Shown: piece after piece, positions 5,957 through 14,269 of the stretch | Layout: each line of letters begins with the position of its first letter | Numbering within the stretch: the first letter of the stretch is position 1 | From: an uncultured Clostridium sp. | GTDB lineage: Bacteria > Bacillota_A > Clostridia > TANB77 > CAG-508 | Length of the DNA: 15,150 bases | Reading direction: 5' to 3' | Assembly: GCA_905200315.1 (NCBI GenBank) | Contig: CAJKKA010000032.1 | Span: 1 to 15,150 of the forward strand | Made by a program: the position numbers and the translations under genes | Notes under the pieces: generated by a model | What the model saw: only the letters and a program-made list of their open reading frames with translations | What the model was told of the DNA's origin: nothing | Databases searched by the model: none

Positions 5957-6564
5957 GCTTTTATAATAAGTCGCTTCTTATTTTTGTTGTTACAAGTTAT
6001 TAAGGTTAATTTTCTTGTGGAATTTTCTTGAGCTAAAATTGAAGTATTAGTATTTTCAACCTCAAAAATATTGTATACAGAATAAGAAACAGAAATATTA
6101 TATGAATCATAAAGTATTATTTTTTCGTTTAAATTTATTTTTTTCAAATTACTAAAAAAAAGATTATTTTCATAATTGTGTCCAGCTAAACATAAATTCC
6201 CACGAGTATTAATATTTGGTCCATATACTTTACAAATACCTAATTTTAGCAGTTCATCAGTTGTTTTCGAAAATATAGGATAATTAATGTTTAAAGAAGG
6301 AATTTCAATTCTACCAATTATTGGATACGTAGAATTGTCGGATAAATTTATATTATATAAAGATTGCAGTTTTATTGCATCTGAAATAAAATTAGAAGAA
6401 TTTAAATCTTCTTGTGAGAGACAATATGAGCGAAAGGAAAAAATGAAAACAACCCAAATTATTATTGTACAAAAAAAGAATATATATTTATAATAATAGT
6501 ATTTTTTATTATTATTATTTCTTTTTTTATTAAAATTTTCTAAGGTTAACAAAATTTGGTTCAT
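5941..6564 (-). CDS. Sortase (class D-like), transpeptidase for LPXTG-type proteins
   Basis: A 207-residue membrane-anchored transpeptidase acting outside the cell. Residues ~27-44 form one transmembrane segment preceded by a basic, Asn/Tyr-rich N-terminus. The extracellular beta-barrel domain (from ~81, IGRIEIPSLNINYPI) holds the catalytic triad: H129 in LAGHNY, C191 in TLITC, and R198 seven residues later. The short Cys-Arg spacing and compact size fit class D or related small sortases more than class A or B, but class assignment by eye is tentative. AAAGG lies about 11 bases before the ATG. The LPKTG protein gene is convergent next door. It is divergent from the pyrophosphatase gene. Confidence 0.9.
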   Translation of the reverse strand: MNQILLTLENFNKKRNNNNKKYYYYKYIFFFCTIIIWVVFIFSFRSYCLSQEDLNSSNFISDAIKLQSLYNINLSDNSTYPIIGRIEIPSLNINYPIFSKTTDELLKLGICKVYGPNINTRGNLCLAGHNYENNLFFSNLKKINLNEKIILYDSYNISVSYSVYNIFEVENTNTSILAQENSTRKLTLITCNNKNKKRLIIKAKEIE

Positions 6565-6634
6565 ATATTAATACCTTTCATACATATTTTATAAGTATTT
6601 TTTGCAAAATATTTATAAAATATTCTAAATTGTA

Positions 6635-6663
6635 TAGACTTTTTAGTTAAAATATCATAAAAT
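6635..6663 (+). promoter_or_regulatory. Probable promoter of the ppa operon
   Basis: TAGACT (6635-6640) and TAAAAT (6658-6663) are 17 bases apart. An overlapping alternative, TTGTAT at 6630-6635 with TATCAT at 6653-6658, also has 17-base spacing. Confidence 0.4.
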
Positions 6664-6690
6664 AGTTAGGTAAAAAAGGAGTTGGTAAAA

Positions 6691-7221
6691 TTGAATATAT
6701 GGCACGATATTGAAAAAGAAAGAATAAATAAAAATGATTTTGTCGCAGTTATTGAGATAACAAAAGGTGGAAAAAACAAATATGAATTAGATAAAACAAC
6801 AGGAATGCTTAAATTAGATAGAGTATTATATACATCAACACATTATCCTGCAAATTATGGATTTATACCTAGAACATATGCAGAAGATAATGACCCATTA
6901 GATGTATTAGTTTTATGCCAAGAAAATATAGACCCAATGACTTTGGTTGAATGTTATCCAATTGGAACATTAATTATGACAGACCAGAACTCGAAAGATG
7001 AAAAGGTAATTGCAGTATGTAAACAAGATCCTTTCTTAAATGAGTACAAAGATATAAGCGAAGTTCCAAGTCATATTTCTTCAGAAATAATGCATTTTTT
7101 TGAAGTATATAAACAACTAGAAGGAAAACAAACCTCTGTAGATAAAATAGTTGGAAGAAAAGAAACAGAAGAAATAATAGAAAAATGTATGAAAAATTAT
7201 GAAGAAAAATTTGGAAATTAA
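6691..7221 (+). CDS. ppa: Inorganic pyrophosphatase, soluble family I
   Basis: Hydrolyses pyrophosphate to two phosphates in the cytoplasm, pulling biosynthetic reactions forward. The family I signature D66-N-D68-P-L-D71-V is present, along with the conserved YPANYGF block (52-58) and the metal-binding acidic residues around it. I place the start at the TTG at 6691 rather than the in-frame TTG at 6682: the AAAAAAGGAG Shine-Dalgarno ends at 6681, so 6682 leaves no spacing while 6691 leaves nine bases, and the resulting MNIWHDI start is the usual one for this family. That gives 176 residues. It is the first gene of a four-gene run (TPR protein, dpaA, uppP) with 24 bases to the next. Confidence 0.95.
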   Translation: MNIWHDIEKERINKNDFVAVIEITKGGKNKYELDKTTGMLKLDRVLYTSTHYPANYGFIPRTYAEDNDPLDVLVLCQENIDPMTLVECYPIGTLIMTDQNSKDEKVIAVCKQDPFLNEYKDISEVPSHISSEIMHFFEVYKQLEGKQTSVDKIVGRKETEEIIEKCMKNYEEKFGN

Positions 7222-7245
7222 ACTTATAGAGGGGACGTGTAATTT

Positions 7246-8439
7246 ATGCTAATAGAAAAAGTTGGTTTTAATTTATTAGCAGTTTCATTATTTATAATTA
7301 TTTTTTTTAAAATGATAGCTAGAAATGATACAAGCTATGTAACTTTTTTAATTTTAGAATTTATAGGAATATTTATAGAATTTATAGAAATTTTAAAAGG
7401 AACGACATTTGCAATATGGATAAAATGTATAACATATTTTATAGCTATAGTACTTCCTATAGTAATTATTATACTAGAAAAACATAATAAATATTTATTA
7501 GAATATATATATACATTTTTAGCTAAAATTTACAAACTATTTAATCAAAATAAATCAAAAAAAATGTTACTAAAATTAATAACAGAATATCCGGAATGTT
7601 ATATTGGACATAAAATGCTTGCAGAAATATATGTAAAAGAGGGTGGAAGAAGAAAGGCAATAGATGAATATGTTAAGGCAATAGATATAAATAAAAAAGA
7701 TTACGATTCATATTATGAAATTGCATTTCTTTTAAATGAATTAGACAAAAAAGATGAGTCTATACAAATGTTAAATACTTTAGTAAATAAAAAACCAGAT
7801 TATTATAAGGCATCTGAATTATTAGGCTCTTTGTTTTGTGAAAAAGAAATGTTCAAAGAAGCGATAAACGTGTATCAAAATGCAATGCAATATGATCCAA
7901 ATAATTATGAAATATATTATAATTTAGGAATAGCATATACAAGATTAAATGACTTTCAAAAAGCTCAAGAGTATTACAAAATGGCTGCAGAAATAAATGC
8001 TGAATTATATTTAGCAATGTATAATTTAGGAATGATATCTTTAATGTTTGGTGATATTGAAGAAGCAAAACAATATTTTATGAAATCTGTAGATGGAGAA
8101 TACTTAGAAGCAAAAGGATATTTTAATTTAGCGAGAATCGCATGTATAAATGGTGAAAAAGAAAATGCAATAAATTACTTAAATCATGCAATAGAGCTAA
8201 ACGGAAATTTAGCAAAAAAAGCATTAAATGATAATATTTTTATACCTATTCAAAAATATATACATATACCACATAATATAATAGAAAAAGAAAATAAAAT
8301 GGCTCAAAAAGAAATAAAAGCACAAGAACATTTAGAGCAAACCTATGAAATTGTTGGTACATTAAGTAAAAATGAACTTAAAAAAATGAATAGTTTTCAA
8401 AGTAAAAGAATAAACTCTAAAGAAAAAGAAATAGAATAA
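7246..8439 (+). CDS. Membrane-anchored tetratricopeptide-repeat (TPR) protein
   Basis: Of 397 residues, the first ~78 are strongly hydrophobic and form about three transmembrane helices (~8-24, 32-50, 56-77). Then a cytoplasm- or exterior-facing region carries roughly six consecutive TPR units of 34 residues from ~119 to 322, with the typical helix-pair pattern (for example YEIYYNLGIAYTRLNDFQKA at 221-240). A charged Lys/Glu-rich tail (~345-397) follows. TPRs mediate protein binding, so it is probably a scaffold or assembly factor at the membrane; no catalytic motif is seen. It lies between ppa (24 bases) and dpaA (14 bases), so it is part of that operon. GAGGGG lies 11 bases before the ATG. 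Partner and process are unknown; cell-envelope assembly or sporulation are guesses from its neighbours. Confidence 0.85.
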   Translation: MLIEKVGFNLLAVSLFIIIFFKMIARNDTSYVTFLILEFIGIFIEFIEILKGTTFAIWIKCITYFIAIVLPIVIIILEKHNKYLLEYIYTFLAKIYKLFNQNKSKKMLLKLITEYPECYIGHKMLAEIYVKEGGRRKAIDEYVKAIDINKKDYDSYYEIAFLLNELDKKDESIQMLNTLVNKKPDYYKASELLGSLFCEKEMFKEAINVYQNAMQYDPNNYEIYYNLGIAYTRLNDFQKAQEYYKMAAEINAELYLAMYNLGMISLMFGDIEEAKQYFMKSVDGEYLEAKGYFNLARIACINGEKENAINYLNHAIELNGNLAKKALNDNIFIPIQKYIHIPHNIIEKENKMAQKEIKAQEHLEQTYEIVGTLSKNELKKMNSFQSKRINSKEKEIE

Positions 8440-8453
8440 AAGGAGGATTAACT

Positions 8454-9320
8454 TTGAAAACAAAAATTTCAGTAATTGGTGGAGACAAAAGAATAGAATA
8501 TTTAATACAAATGTTAAAAAAAGAAGAGTTTAATATAAAAATATTTGGAATGGAAAATTCTAAGATAATTCCAAAAGAAGAAAAAAGCACTTCTATAAAA
8601 GAATGTTTAGAAAATTCTAAAATAATAATATCTTCTATACCTTTTTCTAAGGATGGAGAAAATATATTTGCACCATATGCTGAGAAAAATATAAAAATTG
8701 AAGAATTATATAAATACACAAAAAACAAAGTTTTAATTGCAGGAAACATTAAAGAAGAAATACAAAAAAATTTTGTTAATACAAAAATTTATGATTTAAT
8801 GAAAGATGAAAGCTTAACAATAATGAATGCAGTATCTACAGCAGAAGGTGCAATACAAATAGCTATGCAAGAAACAAATAAAACAATACATAATTCAAAC
8901 GTATTAGTTTTAGGTTTTGGAAGAATAGGAAAGGTACTTTCAAAAGATTTACTAGGCTTAGGAGCAAATGTAACTTGTGAAGCAAGAAAAAAATCGGATA
9001 TTGCATGGATAGAAAGTTATGGTTATAAATCATTAGAATTAAATAATTTAGAAGAAAACATAAATAAATATGAAATTATTTTTAATACAATACCGTATTT
9101 AATATTAAATAAAAAAATACTAAAAAATGTTAGAAAAGACTGTTTAATAATAGACTTAGCATCTAAGCCAGGAGGAACAGATTTTGAAGAATGCCAAAAG
9201 CTAGGAATAAATGCAAAGTTAGAATTAGCACTTCCTGGTAGAGTGGCACCAAAAACATCTGCAAAATATATTAAGCAATCTATTTATAACATAATGGAGG
9301 GAGAAAAATGGGAGCAATAA
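8454..9320 (+). CDS. dpaA: Dipicolinate synthase subunit A (spore)
   Basis: Subunit A of the enzyme converting dihydrodipicolinate to dipicolinic acid, the calcium chelator of the spore core, made in the mother cell. Length 288 fits. The N-terminal GGDKR (9-13) is the DpaA N-domain start, a Rossmann dinucleotide-binding loop GFGRIG (154-159) is clear, and LPGRVAPKTSA (260-270) near the end is a conserved block. Starts with TTG at 8454, with AAGGAGGA upstream at good spacing. The usual partner gene dpaB (flavoprotein subunit) does not follow; instead uppP begins inside the last 13 bases. Some Clostridia lack dpaB and use an electron-transfer flavoprotein instead, which may apply here. Also known as spoVFA. 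Confidence 0.9.
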   Translation: MKTKISVIGGDKRIEYLIQMLKKEEFNIKIFGMENSKIIPKEEKSTSIKECLENSKIIISSIPFSKDGENIFAPYAEKNIKIEELYKYTKNKVLIAGNIKEEIQKNFVNTKIYDLMKDESLTIMNAVSTAEGAIQIAMQETNKTIHNSNVLVLGFGRIGKVLSKDLLGLGANVTCEARKKSDIAWIESYGYKSLELNNLEENINKYEIIFNTIPYLILNKKILKNVRKDCLIIDLASKPGGTDFEECQKLGINAKLELALPGRVAPKTSAKYIKQSIYNIMEGEKWEQ

Positions 9321-10135
9321 CAATTTGGCAAGCAATAATTTTAGGAATAGTTCAAGCACTAACAGAATTTTTACCAATATCAAGTTCAGCACATTTAAAT
9401 TTAATACCATGGATAATGGGATGGATAGATGGCCCTGGTTTTAGAGGAGAATTTGAAGGAAGTTTCGATGTAGCATTACATGTAGGAACACTTTTAGCAA
9501 TATTAATATTCTTCTTTAAAGATTGGATAAGTTTAATAAAAGGTGGATTCAATCAAGTAGTAAAAAAAGAAAAAACAACAGAAGGAAGAATGTTCTGGTA
9601 CTTAGTAGCGGCAACATTACCAGGAGGAATATTAGGTTTATTAGCAGATAAATTTTTAGAAGAATATTTAAAAACAGCATATCTATTAATGGCAATAGTA
9701 TTAATAGTAATGGGAATAATTTTATACATAGTAGATAAAAAATGTAAATCAAAAACAGATTATGAACATATGAGTTTTAAACAAACATTTTTAATAGGAC
9801 TTTCACAAGCATTGGCATTTATACCAGGAGTATCACGTTCAGGAATTACAATGACAACAGGAAGACTAATGGGAGTAGATAGAGAGTCAACAGCCAAATA
9901 CTCATTTATGTTAGCAGCACCAATAACATTTGGAGCAGCATTATACAAATTAGTAAGTGGAGCATTTACAATAAATTTATCATTTGCAATAGGAATATTA
10001 ACAAGTTTTATAGTAGGACTATTTATAATAAAATTTTTACTAGATTATCTAAAAAAAGGAAGCTTTAAATTATTTGCTATATATAGAGTAATAATAGGAA
10101 TATTAGTAATAGGAATATATATTTCTAGAATATAA
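9308..10135 (+). CDS. uppP: Undecaprenyl-diphosphatase (BacA/UppP)
   Basis: Integral membrane phosphatase that converts undecaprenyl diphosphate to the monophosphate, recycling the lipid carrier for peptidoglycan and other wall polymers; overproduction gives bacitracin resistance. Length 275 is typical. Both family motifs are present: the glutamate-rich first box QALTEFLPISSSAHL (16-30) with E20 and H29, and the second box PGVSRSG (173-179) with R177, followed by TMTTGRLMGV. Multiple hydrophobic helices follow. GGAGGGAGA precedes the ATG, which lies 13 bases inside dpaA, so the two are translationally coupled. It is the last gene of the operon before a strong terminator. Note that uppP next to ppa groups two phosphate-releasing enzymes. 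Confidence 0.97.
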   Translation: MGAITIWQAIILGIVQALTEFLPISSSAHLNLIPWIMGWIDGPGFRGEFEGSFDVALHVGTLLAILIFFFKDWISLIKGGFNQVVKKEKTTEGRMFWYLVAATLPGGILGLLADKFLEEYLKTAYLLMAIVLIVMGIILYIVDKKCKSKTDYEHMSFKQTFLIGLSQALAFIPGVSRSGITMTTGRLMGVDRESTAKYSFMLAAPITFGAALYKLVSGAFTINLSFAIGILTSFIVGLFIIKFLLDYLKKGSFKLFAIYRVIIGILVIGIYISRI

Positions 10136-10165
10136 AAACAAAGCACGAATCAGTGCTTTGTTTTT
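10134..10165. terminator. Bidirectional intrinsic terminator after uppP
   Basis: A perfect 13-bp stem, AAAAACAAAGCAC (10134-10146) with GTGCTTTGTTTTT (10153-10165), has a 6-base loop. It ends with five T on either strand. It starts at the uppP stop codon and can also stop transcription of the convergent gene at 10217-11239. Confidence 0.9.
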
Positions 10166-10189
10166 ATATATAAGGCGAATTATGCAAAT

Positions 10190-10206
10190 TGCAACCAAAG
10201 GTTGCA
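10190..10206. other. Short hairpin at the 3' end of the minus-strand gene
   Basis: TGCAACC (10190-10196) and GGTTGCA (10200-10206) pair perfectly over an AAA loop, 11 bases beyond the stop of the GC-rich gene. No U tract follows, so the role is unclear: mRNA end protection or part of a compound terminator with the hairpin at 10134. Confidence 0.4.
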
Positions 10207-10216
10207 TATAACAAAC

Positions 10217-11239
10217 TTACATTAATTCTTTTTCTGTACTCCAGTTTTTGTTATTATGAAGATACTCTTTTGTTACTTCTTTGGAGTCTCTGTCATAAAC
10301 ATATCTTTTCTCTAAAATCTTATCATACAAATCATACCCCTCAAGAATTACTTTTTTTGCTGTTGCGATAAGTTCAGAGGAAACACCATCATTATCTGAG
10401 TTGTCAAACATATCAAGCCAACGATAGCATTCTCTTACCTCAGTTGCAAGTTTAGGGTCTGGCATTAAGTATGCAACGTTACGTGACCATCCTGAGCAAT
10501 ACTCCTTTTTTATTCTGCAATGATTTCTTGGGTCAATATGTCCTGCTTTCCAACCAGATAAAAAGTCTATTCCAGTTTCAGTAGCTTCGCATACAATCTT
10601 TGAAACATTTGCACAACCGTCCCACAATAAATCTGTGGACTTTGAAGGATAAATTACAGAAAATTCTTCGTCATTATCAGAAACTAATGTTATTTTTGTA
10701 AATTCTCCTCCTAAGCCTCCTTCTGAAAAGAGTTTGTTGCCGATTTTTGCTGCGATACACTTAGGATCGTGTTCCTGACGATATGCTTCTGCTTCTTCTT
10801 CAACTTTCTTTCTTTTTATTTCGTCAGCACGAGTTTTCCCGGCATCATCTAATGGTAATTTTGCAAGATAATTTCCAATATCATCACGTTTGATGACAAA
10901 GTAATGTGCTCCAGACATTGAAAAATCAGGAATTACAATTTCATCGCAGTAGTGAATTGGATAATCTCCACCAGGAATATTAACTGATTTCAATCCGGCT
11001 TCATGCAAAGCTTTACGAAGGCGTGGCCAAAATTTAACATTATTTCCAAGCTTTTTACCAGGGATAATTTCCCTTGCCTGTCTTAAATGAAAGAATCCTC
11101 CTTTGCTCCGTTCTCCAATAACATAGGCGTTACAATCAAACTGATATTTGTTTTCGCCAACTGGTGTTACGAGTGCCTCGGCTGTTTCGCCAAGAATGTG
11201 GTTTACAGTTACTACAGTGTTTTTCTTAATTGTCTTCAT
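10217..11239 (-). CDS. Unrecognised 340-residue protein, GC-anomalous, probably horizontally acquired
   Basis: A well-formed gene: AGGAGGG 8 bases before the ATG, a candidate promoter upstream, a hairpin after. I cannot assign a family. The N-terminal ~70 residues look beta-rich (NTVVTVNHI, KYQFDCNAYVIGE). 71-82 is a basic helix, ~132-160 a very charged helix (DEIKRKKVEEEAEAYRQEH), and the C-terminal half holds several cysteines (C209, C217, C241, C248, C271) and Trp residues (W206, W230, W251, W274). No signal peptide or membrane segment is visible, so it is likely cytoplasmic. Sample lines have 37-45% GC and broader codon use (GGC, CGT, CTT, TCG), against about 27-30% in neighbours, which suggests recent transfer. 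No integrase, toxin/antitoxin or phage gene adjoins it. Confidence 0.8.
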   Translation of the reverse strand: MKTIKKNTVVTVNHILGETAEALVTPVGENKYQFDCNAYVIGERSKGGFFHLRQAREIIPGKKLGNNVKFWPRLRKALHEAGLKSVNIPGGDYPIHYCDEIVIPDFSMSGAHYFVIKRDDIGNYLAKLPLDDAGKTRADEIKRKKVEEEAEAYRQEHDPKCIAAKIGNKLFSEGGLGGEFTKITLVSDNDEEFSVIYPSKSTDLLWDGCANVSKIVCEATETGIDFLSGWKAGHIDPRNHCRIKKEYCSGWSRNVAYLMPDPKLATEVRECYRWLDMFDNSDNDGVSSELIATAKKVILEGYDLYDKILEKRYVYDRDSKEVTKEYLHNNKNWSTEKELM

Positions 11240-11599
11240 ATCGAAGCCCTCCTTAATATAATGTGTATTTGTTTAATGAAGTTTGTTTAAACTAAAACAA
11301 AGTTATTAATTAATAAAAGATATTCAATGATTAGTTTAAGCTTACAACATTTAGTGTATTTTTAGTATAGCAAGAAATGCAATATAAGTAAAATTAAAAA
11401 AATTTATATAAACTATAAGAAATACTTATAATTTAAAATTAGAGACCAGAAATAATATCTCAAAATTGTAGCAAATAGTAATTCAATGTAAGGTTATAAT
11501 TTAGTAAAAATTATAATCTTTTTAATATATTTTTTTGCTTGAAATTTTATTTAATATACTATATAATACTGTCGAAAAATAAAGTGTTTAGGGGATAAT
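11240..11599. promoter_or_regulatory. Divergent intergenic region with promoters for both flanking genes
   Basis: No gene is seen in these 360 bases. For the minus-strand gene, a candidate promoter reads TTACTT-16-TATACT on the minus strand (plus coordinates 11391 to 11364), giving a leader of about 115 bases. An imperfectly spaced inverted repeat, TTAAACTAA (11287-11295) and TTAGTTTAA (11331-11339), lies in that leader and could be an operator or chance in AT-rich DNA. No riboswitch or T-box was recognised. Confidence 0.45.
11539..11567 (+). promoter_or_regulatory. Promoter of the GT8/acyltransferase operon
   Basis: TTGAAA (11539-11544) and exact-consensus TATAAT (11562-11567) have a 17-base spacer, about 33 bases before the first ATG at 11600. 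Confidence 0.7.
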
Positions 11600-12439
11600 A
11601 TGATAAACTTACTTTTATGTGGAAATAAAAAGGTTTTCGATGGTGCATTAACACAATTAATTTCTATTACAAACAGAACAAAAGAAGATATTAATTGTTA
11701 TATATTCACAATGGATGCAACAAGATTAAAACCAGAATATGTGCCTATTGAAGATGAACAAATTGAATTTTTAAATAAAGTTATAAAATCTAAAAATATT
11801 AATAACAATGTAAAAAAGATAGATGTAACAAAAGAATATGAAGAAGAATTTTTAGGAACTGCTAACGAAAATGCTTATTGCACACCATACACTCTTTTAA
11901 GATTACTAGCAGACAAAATAGAAGAAATACCAGATAAAATTTTGTATTTAGATATAGACATAATGGTTGGTAACGATTTGACTAAATTATATAATATTGA
12001 TATAACTAATTACGAATATGCAGCAGTTAAAGAAAAATATGGTTGTTGGATTATTAGACCAGACTATATAAATGCTGGAATGCTTTTATTAAATATGAAA
12101 AAAATAAAAGAAACAGGTCTTTTAGAAAAAGCAAGAAATTTATTAAAAAGAAGAAAGTTATTATTTGCAGACCAAGATGCAATATTTTGGTCAACAACTA
12201 AAAAACTTATACTACCAAGAATTTATAATGAACAATCAAAATTTAATAAAAAAGATACAGTAATTTGTCATTTTTGTAAAAGGCTTATGTTTAGACCATA
12301 TCCTCATACAGAAAATTATAAACAATGGAACATAGAGGAAGTGCATAAAATTTTAAAATGCTTTTATTTTGATGAGGACTTGAATGAATATTTGAAATTA
12401 AAAGCAGAGTTCAAAAATAAAGAATTAGAAAGAAGATAA
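11600..12439 (+). CDS. Glycosyltransferase family 8 protein
   Basis: A 279-residue cytoplasmic or membrane-associated sugar transferase. The GT-A fold metal/nucleotide-sugar motif DxD is D118-I-D120 in LYLDIDIMV, preceded by the family's Y-x-L-L-R-L segment (97-102). INAGMLLLNMK (156-166) is the acceptor-side block typical of GT8 (compare LgtC/GATL-type enzymes). HFCKRLMFRPY near 225 corresponds to the C-terminal HFxG-like region, here altered. GT8 enzymes retain anomeric configuration and use UDP-glucose or UDP-galactose; the actual donor here is unknown. AGGGGA precedes the ATG, and the next gene starts 12 bases after the stop, so they form an operon. With its partners it probably builds a surface glycan or glycolipid. 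Confidence 0.9.
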   Translation: MINLLLCGNKKVFDGALTQLISITNRTKEDINCYIFTMDATRLKPEYVPIEDEQIEFLNKVIKSKNINNNVKKIDVTKEYEEEFLGTANENAYCTPYTLLRLLADKIEEIPDKILYLDIDIMVGNDLTKLYNIDITNYEYAAVKEKYGCWIIRPDYINAGMLLLNMKKIKETGLLEKARNLLKRRKLLFADQDAIFWSTTKKLILPRIYNEQSKFNKKDTVICHFCKRLMFRPYPHTENYKQWNIEEVHKILKCFYFDEDLNEYLKLKAEFKNKELERR

Positions 12440-12451
12440 AAGGAGAACAAA

Positions 12452-14269
12452 ATGGAAAATAATTTAGAGGTAATACCAATATTTTTTGCAGTTGATGATG
12501 TATACTCACCATTTTTAGCAGTAACATTACAATCGTTAATAGAAAATGCATCTAAAAATTATTATTATTCAATAAAAATATTATACACAAATATGCAAGA
12601 AGAAAATAAGAAGAAACTTGCAAAATATGAATCTAAAAATGTAAAAATAGAATTTGTAGATTTAAACTATTATATAAAAAAAATACAAGATAAATTATAC
12701 ACCAGAGATTATTATACAAACACAACATATTTTAGGCTATTTATACCAAACTTATATCCACAATACGATAAAGTAATTTATTTAGATGGAGATATAGTTG
12801 TACTTGGAGATATTTCAGAACTATATAATATAGATATGGGAGATAATTTAATAGCAGCTGCACCAGATGATGTAATACAAAATACTAAAGTATTCCAAGA
12901 ATATGCAGAAAAAGTTGTTGGAGTAGCTGATTACAGAAATTATTTTAATGCGGGAGTTCTTTTAATGAATTTAGATGAGCTTAGAAAATTCGACTTTCTA
13001 GATAAGTTTTTATATTTACTAGAAACAGTTAAATTTTCAGTTGCTCAAGATCAAGATTATTTAAACAGATTGTGCAAAGGAAGAACAAAAATAATAAGTA
13101 TAGCTTGGGACAGAATGCCAATGCCAACAGATAAAATATCAGATGACGAAATAAAACTAATACACTATAATTTAGCATATAAACCATGGCATTTTGATAA
13201 TGTATTATATAAAGAACACTTCTGGAAATATGCAAAAAAAACAGAATACATAGATGAAATAAAGAAAATAAAAGAAGCATATACAGAAAGCGATAGATAT
13301 CAAGATATGGAACAATATAAAAAGTTACAAGCACTAGCACAAAAAGAATGTGACTGTGTAGGTGATGACAGAAGGTTTAGGAGAACCATTGAGGAAGATT
13401 TAATAAAAAAATCTCAAGATAGATTAGAAGTTCTAGAAAAAATAAAGGTTTTAGAACAAAATGGAGTTTTTGATGTAGATGTTGAAGATGATCCAGAAAC
13501 AATAAAATTAACAGCAGATAATGTTGATTATTTAAAAGAAAAACGTTATAGCAAGTTAAAAAATAAAGTTGCAAATAAAATGGGAATGAAGTTCTTAAAC
13601 GATTTATTAAAAGATAATAAATTAATTATAAAACAAGTTATAGGAATGGAAAATTTGCAAAAAGTAAAAACAGGAGCAATTATAACTTGTAATCACTTTA
13701 ATCCATATGATTCTTTTGCAATAGAAAAAGTATTTAGAGAATCTGGGCAAGCAAAAGAAAAGAAATTATATAAAGTTATAAGAGAAGGGAATTATACAAA
13801 CTTCCCTGGACTTTATGGATTTTTCTTTAGAAACTGTGATACACTACCATTAAGCTCTAGTAATAGAACAATGATAGAATTTTTAAAAGCAGTAGATACA
13901 ATATTACAAAGAAAAGACTTTATTTTAATATACCCAGAACAAAGTATGTGGTGGAATTATAGAAAACCAAAACCATTAAAAAATGGAGCATTTAAAATGG
14001 CAGCAAGAAATAATGTGCCAGTAATCCCGGTATTCATTACAATGCAAGATAGCGACATAATAGGAAAAGATGGTTTCCCCGTACAAGAATATATAATAAA
14101 CATTGAAGAACCAATATACCCAAGTGAAAACCTAACAGAAAAAGGAAATACAAATGTAATGAGAGACAAAAACTTTGAAGTATGGAAAAATGTGTATGAA
14201 AAATTCTATAAAATACCATTAGAATACTTAACAACAACAGAAAATGAAAAAGAGGAAGATGCTCTATGA
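12452..14269 (+). CDS. Fusion of GT8 glycosyltransferase and PlsC-like acyltransferase
   Basis: A 605-residue two-domain enzyme. Residues ~8-270 are a GT8 glycosyltransferase with D112-G-D114 (YLDGDIVV), NAGVLLMNL (166-174) and the C-terminal IHYNLAYKPW (237-246), the HxxxxKPW end of GT8. A charged, coiled linker (~270-380) follows. Residues ~390-590 are a PlsC/LPLAT-type acyltransferase with the catalytic Hx4D motif H415-FNPY-D420, RNCDTLPL (460-467) and IYPEQSMWW (493-501) in the EGxR-like position. One polypeptide thus appears able to transfer a sugar and an acyl chain, which fits glycolipid or acylated-glycan synthesis. GGAG precedes the ATG, 12 bases after the previous gene, and the end overlaps the next start by ATGA. 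No membrane helix is obvious. The substrate is unknown. Confidence 0.88.
   Translation: MENNLEVIPIFFAVDDVYSPFLAVTLQSLIENASKNYYYSIKILYTNMQEENKKKLAKYESKNVKIEFVDLNYYIKKIQDKLYTRDYYTNTTYFRLFIPNLYPQYDKVIYLDGDIVVLGDISELYNIDMGDNLIAAAPDDVIQNTKVFQEYAEKVVGVADYRNYFNAGVLLMNLDELRKFDFLDKFLYLLETVKFSVAQDQDYLNRLCKGRTKIISIAWDRMPMPTDKISDDEIKLIHYNLAYKPWHFDNVLYKEHFWKYAKKTEYIDEIKKIKEAYTESDRYQDMEQYKKLQALAQKECDCVGDDRRFRRTIEEDLIKKSQDRLEVLEKIKVLEQNGVFDVDVEDDPETIKLTADNVDYLKEKRYSKLKNKVANKMGMKFLNDLLKDNKLIIKQVIGMENLQKVKTGAIITCNHFNPYDSFAIEKVFRESGQAKEKKLYKVIREGNYTNFPGLYGFFFRNCDTLPLSSSNRTMIEFLKAVDTILQRKDFILIYPEQSMWWNYRKPKPLKNGAFKMAARNNVPVIPVFITMQDSDIIGKDGFPVQEYIINIEEPIYPSENLTEKGNTNVMRDKNFEVWKNVYEKFYKIPLEYLTTTENEKEEDAL

Noticed and set aside
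10190..10206. Hairpin as an attachment site for the GC-rich gene
   Set aside because: No matching direct repeat at the other side of the gene and no integrase in the window.
11240..11599. Riboswitch or T-box in the long intergenic region
   Set aside because: No recognisable conserved core or leader hairpin-terminator arrangement; only promoters and a weak inverted repeat were seen.
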